Part shown: positions 1 to 10,600 of the stretch, in pieces
Numbering within the stretch: position 1 is the first letter of the stretch
Layout: the number at the start of each line of letters is the position of its first letter
Source of the DNA: Macropodus opercularis
Lineage: Eukaryota > Chordata > Actinopteri > Anabantiformes > Osphronemidae
Direction: 5' to 3'
Length of the DNA: 64,000 nucleotides
Assembly: GCA_030770545.1 (NCBI GenBank)
Contig: CM061098.1
Location: 6,342,001-6,406,000 of the forward strand
The notes under the pieces: model-generated
The model's database searches: none
Told to the model about the DNA's origin: nothing
Seen by the model: the letters and a program-made list of their open reading frames with translations, nothing else
Made by a program: the position numbers and the translations under genes

Positions 1-286
1 GCACTGGTCTCACCATCTGTCTGCTTCTGCTGCATATTAGTATTGTTGAATTAATCTGATTTGGGTTGTAGTGTTGCTATCATCCAGAAGCTTTTATTTC
101 TACTATATCAGCCATTTTCCTGCTGACTTGGTGTATTTTAATCAAATTACTTATCTACTCTTCTGATTCTGTTTGTTCGTGGCACTTCTATCTACTTTCT
201 TTTTTCTCTTGTTCCCCTTCATCGCCTCTTCTTGCCTTGATCATTCCTTTCCATTCACTGTGGTTGTGGGCTGACTTCTTACTCAG
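1..286 (+). other. ocrl: ocrl intron, 3' part
   Basis: No coding signal is seen. The stretch ends in a pyrimidine-rich tract and the acceptor of the 24-nt microexon. The preceding ocrl exon lies outside the window. Confidence 0.7.
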
Positions 287-310
287 GGAGAGGACAGCTA
301 CATGGAAAAG
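287..310 (+). other. ocrl: 24-nt in-frame microexon of ocrl (counterpart of human exon 18a)
   Basis: Eight codons (GEDSYMEK) lie between a TTACTCAG acceptor and a GTAAAA donor. They are in phase 0 on both sides, so inclusion or skipping leaves the frame open. Human OCRL has an alternatively spliced 24-nt exon at this place, next to its second clathrin box, which distinguishes isoforms a and b. The exon is visible only because its peptide resembles the human EDSFLEK stretch directly before EKS. Confidence 0.82.
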
Positions 311-2776
311 GTAAAATATTAACATTGATACTGATCAGCTCTCAGTGAAAACTAGGACAATGTCACATTCGTTTTGAGTCGTGAAGTATCACTAGTATCA
401 CTAGTTTGTGACACCATAACAGTTAAAGGTCAATTAAGTGAAGCTGGTTCAAATGTTAGGATTAGTTATTTCAGGATATTCATCATGTTCTGCACTCCGA
501 CAAGCAAATGCTGTTTTACAGATTGCTGAAACATATTTGCACAAGCTAATTTGAAAACGAAATCAGTTCTTGCTTGCTTTGAGTTTCAGTAAGCTGACAA
601 GGCCAGTGAATGGTAACCCTTAGGCAAATGCATGCCAGACCAAGCTGGTTTATTTATGACGTGTTCAGTGTGTGTGGATCAGTCACTCATTAAATCTTCC
701 CTAACTGCTTGAGGCCGGGCCACATCAGTCTTAGACACATTAAATCTCAATAGAGATCAAGAGGTCACGCTCACTCCACAGCTCCTTCAAACAGACTATT
801 AAAGCTAATGATCTTTAATCAAGATCAAACACCCACAACTTGTTTTTCCGTTTCATAATCTGTTCCTGAGAAGTGAAACTACGTCGCTGCATAAGAATCA
901 ACAGCAATTACAACATAGTCTTGGTCACAACTTTCTGAACGGAAACAAGGCTGATTTTGTCATATTAAAGCTGTCTTCACTGTAAAAGTCATTAAGAAAC
1001 ATAGGTGCTAAAACATTTTACAGTGTGGGAGATGCATTAAATTACTTGCCATCATCCTTTAAGACTCAGCCCAGTTTCCGCTGCCTTCAGGCCTCACTGG
1101 TTTTTTTTGGAAGTCTTAAATCTGTTTGGGGAGGGAGAGGGAAAATGAATGGGCAGTGTATTGAAGTGTCCAGGCTCCAGATTATAACTTTGACTTCACT
1201 GCTGCTCAGTAGCAATTTATTGCATGTGAATAATGTCAGACTTTATTACTTTATAACCTATCGAGTCTGTGGTGCCTCTCAACAGGAGAAGTCAAAGATA
1301 AACTTCCTGACGGTAGACGGTACAAGTACTGAAGACCAACCTCTAAAGATCCCAAAGGAGATGTGGATTCTGGTCAACCACCTCTTCACCAAGTCTTGTG
1401 ATCAGGTGAGAATGTTGCTGGAGGAGGAGGTCTCTCGTGTAGCACACTCTAGTTTTATATATAATATACAGTAGTAACACCATGTTGTCCACTCATACAT
1501 ACTCTTAGTATCCCATGAACTCGTGTTGAATCTGTCATATCTGTCTGTACTTGTTCCTCAGGAGGACTTGTTCCAAACACCAGGCCTTCAAGAGGAGCTG
1601 CAGAGCATCATCGACTGTCTGGACACCAGCATCCCGGACACCATCCGTATCCTTATTATGAAGCCAGTCACTACATCTGAACTTCTTGGTGCATCAAACG
1701 ACGTAAGCTTGGTGTATTCGGAAGCAAAATGTTCTTTATTATGACAAGCGGTGTAACTGAAACTGTGGCATAAATGCCCAAGTTCTACTCTCCCAGCTGC
1801 CAGCCTGTCAGATGTGCCATCTCTCCTGGTGGAGTTTCCTGTAATGCCTCGGACTTCAATAAAATATCTGAGAAATCTGACACTTCTTGATGTTAGAGGA
1901 CCCATCACTTGTCTTTGTGTGCAGGTGTTTTTGTTAAGAATGTAACATTGTATCCAGGATGATGCCAGTGATTAATCATTTGCTGCTTCGCTGTGTCCAG
2001 GGTCAGAGTTTTGTTTTTTTGTGAAGGGCCCCAACCCGAAGAAAACTGAAAACGAACCCTGAGGTTTGATATGAGAATTTAGAGAACTGTTGTCGTGCTT
2101 TGCACTTCAGTGAACCAATATAAAAAGCCTGCATTAGATTCAAATTGCCTCGTAGCTTTTTGTTTTAATCACACATCCTTAACTTCTGATGTAGCTGGTT
2201 GTAACCACTCTGTAGCGGAGGCTCTGCTGATCTTTTTGGAGGCGTTACCGGAGCCAGTGGTGTGTTATGAACTCTACCAACGGTGCCTCGACTACTCGCA
2301 TGACAGCCGTCTCTGCAAACAGGTGCAGTGATGTCTCTGACTCTCTGTAGAGCACACTTTTATTATCACAATCAAAACACATACCATACACAGTGAATAC
2401 TTGTGGTAATTTTTTTTTTTTAATTCAAACTTGATTAACAGTTGATCAGCCAGTTGCCCCGGGCTCATCGCAATGTGTTTCGCTACTTAATGGCTTTTCT
2501 GAAGGAACTTCTCAAACATTCACACAACAACAACCTAACAGCCAGCCTCATAGGTATGAATGTCATGAATCAATGTATGAATGACATTGAGTTATTGTCC
2601 TATTATACGTTGATTCTTATATTTCCACTTATCCATATCCTTTTGTTTTAGCTACACTCTTTGCCAGCCTCCTTATCAGACCGCCTCCAAACCTGATGGG
2701 CAAACAGACACTACACGATCGGCAGAAAGCCATTGACTTCATTCTGGGATTCCTCATGGCAGGAGAGGAGGAGTAA
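287..2776 (+). CDS. ocrl: OCRL inositol polyphosphate 5-phosphatase, 3' coding exons (partial gene)
   Basis: The exons are 287-310, 1286-1405, 1562-1646, 2195-2322, 2442-2553 and 2652-2776, with TAA at 2774-2776. All introns are GT-AG and the phases join without a break to give the last ~197 residues. OCRL removes the 5-phosphate of PI(4,5)P2 on endosomes, Golgi, clathrin-coated pits and cilia. The catalytic and ASH domains lie upstream of this window. What is seen here is the RhoGAP-like domain, with recognisable segments [64 protein letters not shown] and [11 protein letters not shown]. In the first of these the RhoGAP arginine-finger position is a glutamine (1574-1576), as expected for this catalytically dead domain. 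I prefer OCRL to its paralogue INPP5B because the protein ends in an acidic GEEE-type tail rather than a CaaX prenylation box, and because apln lies nearby. The window cuts the gene, so its 5' part is missing for positional reasons only. Confidence 0.95.
311..1285 (+). other. ocrl: ocrl intron between the microexon and the RhoGAP exons
   Basis: This 975-bp intron is bounded by GTAAAA and TCTCAACAG. I see no gene in it; the open frame that runs into the next exon from about 1025 is intronic. Confidence 0.8.
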
Positions 2777-4490
2777 AGAAGCTCCATCAGTGTGGTTTGG
2801 ATCTGCAGGACTCGGTGTATGACGGTCCACCCGGTATTTGTCCTCTTCTGGAGGCCAGTGCAGCCATTTTGCACTCAACCTTTCACAAACCCTCATGTTT
2901 CGGTTCTTCCAGACTTCCATTAAATGTGCAATGATATTACTAGTGTTACATCTTCAGCAATCGCAGTATAACCATGTGCTGAATCTGGACGCACTGGGAA
3001 CTGATACCTATGCACTTTCTGATGTCCTATAAGACCTGTGCCTCTGGAGCAGATTTGTCCCCAACCTTATCTGACATTTCCTAATGTAGGCACCAAAATG
3101 ATCCCTGAACAGTGCTGGTAAGGAAGAAAACACTATGTACCATGGAGGCTCAGAGAAAGAATTCATTACACTAAAAAAATCATTTGCTAATGTAAGAATT
3201 ACACTGAAAACGAGTACACTTAAAATCTCAGAGTAGTTAGAAATGAGAATTGTTTAAATCTTATTGCTAAGCATATTTAAGCTTATGGTAAATCCCGACA
3301 ATCATGCATTTAGCAGTTAGTTGAGAGGACAATGTTAAGACACCTGAAAGAATTGTTTGTCACCATATCCGTTTTATTTTAAGTGTTATTTATATATTTT
3401 TTCAAAGTTTGCACCACATGTAGTTTGTGGTTCCTATAAGAGTTTATTAAAAGGGTTTTGCTACATGTTTAGTTGGAAGTACTCATAACTTGTTTTTAAA
3501 GATAGTATAGATAACTACATTGTAAACGTGTGCCGTGTTTGTCCAACCTTAGCCGTAAGCCTTACATCTTGTTTTGCCAGTTCAAGTAGGAGTTCAGTTA
3601 CGCAACAAGTCTGACGCAGCAACTTCCCGGTTAACCGGAATCAAGTGAAGAGTCGCTCTGTGTGGTTCTTTGTTGTACGTGATGTAAATACTGGAGTGAT
3701 CGTTTGCCTGTCTCATGGATATTTGACCCTCAGCAGGGTGATGCCATGTACAGTTTTTGTCGTTGCATTGTGTTTATCTTCTGCCACATCTTTTTGTCAA
3801 GCTTTTGTCGTCTCCGGCCTCTGTGATGCCCAGACGCAGCTGTGTAGCTCTGAATGATCCAGTAGCTCATTATTCTGCAGGATGCATCTTAAATATTGGT
3901 GCCACACCTCACAGTGATCGGAGCAAGGACCGTCTGTGCTGCGTGCACTGAAATGTATTCACATTCAATAGTTTTAATGAAGTAAGAATAATTTTAGCGT
4001 CCCCTCATGGCTGATATCGACTTCCCTTGATTTTGTATCTCTTGTAGAGGTTTTGATCCTAGATACTCAAGCTCTGTATCAAAAGCTTTATCACATAATG
4101 CAGCAACACTGACAATCATGACGCTTAAAAGAATGAAAGTATGGACTGAACAAGCTCAAGTGTTGCTTCTGCCTCGTTGCCATAAAAACTGTTTTTCTGT
4201 TGGTCTCAGTTGAGCTGACCATCACCAGAAACGGGTCTGAATTTTTCTGCGAAAGAGATTTGGGAGAAACAGTCATTCACCGTGTTACACAAAAGATCTG
4301 TGGTCTGTAATGTCTGATGGTCTCATGGCGATGTACAAGCTGATGTATCTCTGTGCAGTTGTGCTTTTTGTTTTCACTCCTGTCACAGTCTGTTCATGAC
4401 AGTTATTTAAAGGTACACAAGGAGACACTTAGAGTTTTGCCTTTTGGTACTTTTAATTTATTTAACAGAAATAAACCTATGTATTGAGCT
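2777..4490 (+). other. ocrl: ocrl 3' untranslated region
   Basis: This is AT-rich sequence after the TAA stop with no convincing coding frame. It runs to the first good AATAAA in a suitable position (4470-4475). The end point is inferred. An earlier, non-canonical cleavage site is possible, since 1.7 kb is long but not unusual for a vertebrate 3' UTR. Confidence 0.6.
4470..4475 (+). terminator. ocrl: Poly(A) signal AATAAA, probably ocrl
   Basis: Canonical AATAAA lies about 1.7 kb after the ocrl stop, with T/G-containing sequence after it. It is the last such signal before the TATA box of the next gene about 130 bp downstream. Confidence 0.6.
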
Positions 4491-4600
4491 CTACTCCGTG
4501 TTGATGGCTTCATTTCAGCACTGCCCGGGTACATGTGAAATCCTTAGTGCCTGACGTTTGCGCTGTAGTTGGTCAGTGATAAATTCTCATTCCGTGTAGA

Positions 4601-4607
4601 TATAAAA
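4601..4607 (+). promoter_or_regulatory. TATA box of the intermediate filament gene
   Basis: TATAAAA lies 78 bp before the start codon at 4679, predicting transcription start near 4630 and a 5' UTR of roughly 45-50 nt. No ATG lies between the predicted start and 4679. Confidence 0.68.
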
Positions 4608-4678
4608 CCCCACCTTGGACCCGTTGCCTCCGTGTGCCTGCTGTTGCGTTGCAGCTCAGTTCAAACTCGTCCGGAGCC

Positions 4679-7600
4679 ATGGCCATGCTCAGAGTGTCCT
4701 CTTACCGCAAGCTGTTTGAACAAGATGCCTGGAGTCGAAATGCTGGGCTGAGGATGCAGAGTGCAGGGCGGGACCAGGCCTCTAGAAGGTCAGTGTGGGT
4801 CTGGAATAGAGGTAGAGCTGCTAGTGTTGATTATCGTATTGAATAGTTAGACTCAACAAATAACAAGTGATACCTTGTAAGAATCAAACTAACATTTGTA
4901 TTTAAAGTGGGCAAGAATTCTTATTATACTTATTCCCAAGTGACAGATACAACGGCACAGAAATTCAGTTTAAATATAATAGTGCTGAGTAAATGTATTG
5001 CTTGTGTGTTGGAATGCTGCTCACAACAGCCTTTAGTTCACACAGCAAACAAACATCTGCAGTGTTCACTTGGTGTGACGTCTGAAATGCAGTGATGCAT
5101 TTAAAGAATGAGTATTTTCTAATCTGGTTTTAGTTTCCTCTTCAGTCTAATTATATTTGACTGTTCACCGGATAAATATTTAAAGGTGGGTCAGGTGATG
5201 TCTCCTCGCATCGTTCAGAGTTCAGTCCAGCCTGTGGTATTTTGCGTCCTGCTCTCAGGGGTGCGGCTGTTGACAAATGTGATTGTGACACGTTCGACTT
5301 TGTTGCTGCCAAGTCTCTCGGCAAGGACGGCCTGAACCGGTTAGTCCAGGACCGCACCATCATCGCTGCCCTCAACGACCGCCTGGTCAAGCTCATTGAG
5401 CTGGTGAGAAACACACTTACTGCTCCCAGTGGCACATCAGCAGTTTACAGCCGCTGTGTTCTCCTTTGTTTTCCTTGAAGCAGTTAATACCTGACCGCTC
5501 TCTGGGCCCTGCAGGCTCGTTGGTTCGAGGTGGAGAACGAGTTTCTCGAATGTCAGATTGTGGAGCTGGAGGAGCAGCTGAACAGTCGACCAGCCTCCAG
5601 CATCACCCCCACTGTGGCTGAACCTGACTATACTCTGGATGCAGTGCTGGAAACGCTGCGCAAGCAAAGGGTAGGAAGGAGCTGCTGCAGCCGGGTGTGT
5701 CAGCTGCATGTTTCTCACCCAAGCTGATCAACTTGACTTATACAGTCACAGGCAGGAATATTTGTCACGGTCCATCAACGTGTGTGTTTCTGCAGGACGA
5801 GATTTTGTGTGACTCTAAACTGATGCACAATGAGCTCGAATGTCTGAGGAAGGAGCATGAGAAGGCTGCACAGCAGAGGAACTTGGCCCAGCGGGAGCGT
5901 CAACATGTTGCTGAGGTAACCGCGAGAGTCAGGTCCCTGGAAGGATCTAATTACCCCTGAGCAAAAATAATACACGATTTTAACGTTTATTTACTAGCGT
6001 TCATTAGAAGATCTGGTATCAGCAGCCTTGTACAGAGATGAAGTGGACACAACTATGATGTCAAACCTCAGCAATTGGGAAACTGTTCCCTGATCAAACT
6101 GAACATGATCAAGCAAGTGGAATAAAACGTTTTAACCGAAACAAGGAATATTATTCACTTCAGTGAAGGTGAATTCTATGAATTCTATTAAATTCTATTT
6201 AAAATCAATAGACATATAATTCACCATAGTATGTTATACCACTTAAAAAATTGGACTAAAAAAGTGGACTATGAGGACCTTTGTTGTGATAATGTGCTGA
6301 AGGCACTAGGTGGCAGTGTTGTCTAGAGTCTTTTCAGCCTCTTGGTTAATCAGCTGCTCCTCTAGAGGTCTCCTCAACAGGGGTTGATCGCCAGCACACA
6401 TTCGGTCTGCACTGGTGGCCCACTGCAACCTGAACCAGCAACTTTTTCCAAATCCCATTCTCCTTCTCTCACACATGCCAGATCCCATCTCCTCCCAGCT
6501 GGTCCAGATGTGAGGGAGGCTTTAATTTTTCTCCCTTACAGATGTAATGCAGGCTGTGATGTGGTGCTGTAATGTTCCTGCTGGCTCAGTTCTCTGGTTC
6601 TGAATTGGAAGCAGCTGCAAAGTGACAAGCCTCTGTGGGAAATCGGCAGGGAGGTAGAGGAAGAGCAGAGATGCGGAGGAGAGGAGCGAATACTACACAG
6701 CTCAGCCCACAACTAGCTGCAGTTTTCTCAACATAATAGCAGACTGACAGTGATGAAACAAGACACGTTTGGTTTATTTTAAAGTGTACGACTGGCTATT
6801 GTGTTGTTTCCTCCTGCCAATCCTGCTCTATTTCCAAGACCCACAGTTTTCTCCTTCTCATTGTCTTGGGCTGCGTCTCTTCCACTGCCAGATGATGATG
6901 GCTGCAGTAAAACACAGCAGCACAGACAGACTGAGCTAAGACATACAGACATACAAGTACAAAGAAGTGGGTGAATGGAGATGCCAAACATGTAGTGAGT
7001 CCCGGACATTGAGGTGCTCTTCAGGTTGGAATGAATGGTCATTGTACAAAACCTTATTTATGCCTCTCCAGGATGGACAAAGGGACGAGTTGAAATGCTG
7101 CTGGTTCCTATTTTTACAGCCTGTAGCTTTTGCTCAGGCTCACTGTTCTCGAAGTGTCACTTCTCAGCTGCTGGAAACGAGGCTGTAGAAATCCTCTATA
7201 TTCAACCTGCGCCGCACGCGCTGAGCTCCTACCTGGTCGAACTCAGCCAAACCCTGCGCAGGCAAAGATCCGGATGATTCTCAGCAGCTGGTGCACAGCA
7301 CACAGCGAATGACTTAATCGTTAGGTACATTCACCAGGTGGCCACACATGTTGGTGCTAAGGGAACTTTTTGTTGCTCAGATGTGTCTTTCATCAAATGC
7401 CACAGCATCATAATATAATATCAAATATGTTACTTTTGGTGATGAACCCAGGAAGAATTACCCCCCCCTGCAGTTTCTCATGTGATGGTTTTGTGCTTTG
7501 GTTCACTCTTGAGTTTACACCCTGTAGCTAAAAGGAGGAGGACTCATCAGGTGGATTGAAGCTCAAATGAGCCACATTAACTTGAAAAGTTGCACTGAAT

Positions 7601-10600
7601 ATAATTCGCAGCACGTCTCCCGCCGTTGGCGATATGTAAACAGCAGCAGAACCAGTCTACGTTTTGCTTAGGCTGTCCATCAAGGGCCCTGTCACTCCCC
7701 CAGTGAGCGTTTTCAGCTCCACCACCAAACCCTCCCTGCGTGTGTCCTAATGTATATGCAGGCACCCACTGTAATTGCATCCAGCACCAATTAATCCGGT
7801 TCTTTAAAAAGAGTAGACGAGCGGCGAACCCCTGCTGGTGAATGGATTGGTGGACACGGCTTTTGTACCTAGTTGGTCTCCTTCTCATCTTCCTCCTCCC
7901 CTTTCCTCTGCATTGCAGTGTTCAGTGAAGCAGGGTGGATGCGCTGGTGGTTGTTATAATGGTTGTTGAGACTTTCTTCCCCAGCTCTTATTTCAACCTG
8001 TGGTGCGATTCTGTTCCCAGACTGCAACGTGCTCCCTCCTGACACCTTCAGATATTAAGTTGAACTTCTAAACTTTGAGTCGTCTTCGCTTTACTTGATT
8101 TTCTTTGCAGGAGGTGGATGCTGTGACAGCAGAGTGTTTGGCGTTAAGGGAGCAACTGTCTATCTACGAGGCGCAGCTGGCCAACATGGAGGCGCAGCAT
8201 AAGACGGTGAGAGAGAGAGAGAGATGTATAGCTGCTGTGTGATGAAACCAGAAGGTTGACAGCCAGGAAAATGACTGGAAATGTAGCACTTAGGTCAGAC
8301 AGGAGTGTTGGAGACATGCCCAGATTTGTGGTGACAAACACAGCTGGGATGACCTCGGTTACCTTAGTGAAGGGATGCAGCCAAAAGCATCCATAGAAGC
8401 GTATGTGGAGGATTCAAACACAAAATGTCAAAAGGTAAATAAAAATTGAGCAACAAGTCAAATTGAGCAGTTAGATATTTTTAATGGAACAGTTCAACGT
8501 ATGTTTATTGGTTCTGGCAGGTGTGAAGGTAGAAACGATTTTCATGCCAGGAAGCGAAGAAGCACATTCCATCTATTCCTTTAGAACAGGCACACGTTAG
8601 CAGCCATATCTAACACAAATCACCGACTAGATCACATCTGCACACGCTTTCCGCGCCTCCCCAGGAGATGACAGACACATCCACCATCAGATGGAGAAGC
8701 TGTAGGCAGGGAGGGAGCGGCGGCCGAAGCAGGAGGCTCTCCATCACTCGGTGTTTTTCTCCGCAAAGCCGGGCCGCCCGGCGTTTAACGCACTCCCTCA
8801 GGGACACGCTCGATAACTCACAGGCCGGGAAATGCGACTGAATACCAAATGAAAACAGAAGTTCCCTTTGTTTTATTAACTGTTGTTATGGTCTGCACTT
8901 CCTGGTATCCCATATTCCCCTGACAAATCGGCTGCTGCGGGGTAGTTTAGGTTTAGGAGGGAGATGTTTGAGTGCCACTACCTCATGTAACGGCTCGGTT
9001 TCACTACTTTTATTCCACTACATGTTGAGATCTGAAGACATGTATGTTACATTCGTTCACAAGGTTAAGTACATTTCCTCAAGCATCTTATTTCAGAATA
9101 AAACATATTATATGAGATATTTGTACTTGAGTATTTTGTCATTTTCTAGTTATGTAAAAATGTGACTCTGAATCTGACTGAATCTGGTGAATGTGAAATC
9201 TCCTTAACTGCGTATTTGTTTGTGTCGTGTACGAGCAGGCGGCGGAGCGTCTGCTGGAGTCCGCTGAAGGGACGACACAAGCCGCGGCAGCTATTAAATT
9301 TGGCAGCCCTGCCATGACTGCGGCCTTGGATGTAAAGGAGTATTATTGCCAGCTGGCTGAGAGCCTCCAGGTGAAACACGCTGCAGCACAAGACACATAA
9401 ACATGTCACGAAGTGGAAGCGGCTCTAACGGCCCAGCATTCCAGCAATTTCAGACTCTCACTATCCTTCTTCAGCTCTCATTGAAAGAACTGCACATGAG
9501 CTGACAAACCTCACGCATACCGGTGGTGGAGTAGTTGTGCACACGTACCACCTGTGCAGTAATGTTCCACCATAATCTATCTTTATCATCTATATAATGA
9601 AATACTTTACATCACGTACTGTAGATGTCGGCAGATTTGTTCCCGGTATTTTACTTGAGTAAAGTGCTCTCGTACTTGAACGCTCAGGTTCACGATCCAG
9701 AAAACAGCCGACATCCTTATCCTCCTAGTGACCAGGCGACCCCTCCTGTTTTCACCACATCGCCCTGTCTCTCCCTCTGAAACTGCCTGGTCATGTCCAG
9801 ACGTAAATCTCAACTTTCACAAATCACACAACGATACTCCCTCCTGTTTTCATTCCCTCTTAACACAACACCAGAGAAGAACTTGAGAATCGGAGCTGCG
9901 AGCTCTGGACCCGAACAGAACGTCTTTGTCTACCTGTGTGTGTGGGTTTCAAGCGCAGAGGTGCTGGATTGGGGTCAGACGGCAGCTCCGGTGGGTCTGA
10001 CCCCCTCTGGGGCGAGGATGTCTGCCCGGTTCAGAGGTCAGGGCTGCAATCAGACTGCTGGCCGCCTTCCCAGGCTGCTCAGCAGCACTGGATTTGGTGC
10101 TGGTGTGTATGTGCGTGCTTTATTTCGAGGGAAGGTTGAAGGGTATCTGGAATGTTCATATATTTGTGTGTCTGTCTAAATGCATAGGTTTGTTCCATGT
10201 CCCCTCCAAACCTGGTCCATTCACTCTCTCTGCCTCCCACTCAGTCTCTTCCCTCGCCAGCTGGACGTCTTCCTATCTGCGTCTGGCCTCGATTATGAGA
10301 CGCAATTGTCTCAATGCTAAAATGATTTCTATTGGGTTTGAACAGTAACCGTAATTGCTGGCTGACTCCCACACACCTGTGAGCCCTCATGCTGCTTATT
10401 TCGTCTGTGATTGCTCCATCTAATCAGAAATGTAGTGAACACAAGGATTTAACCGTCAGGCTGCTCCAGCGTCTGATTGCTCTTTGCTGCCCTGGCAGAG
10501 AGCTACTGTAGCCTCAGTAGTCTGAAAGTCTAAGAACTGCAAACGTTTAAACATGCTATTATCTGTATCTGCAAATGTGTCTTTGTAGTGTGATGCAGCT

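Noticed and set aside
9793..10179. 128-codon + frame in filament intron 6
   Set aside because: No family resemblance, and it does not connect in phase to neighbouring exons by good splice sites.
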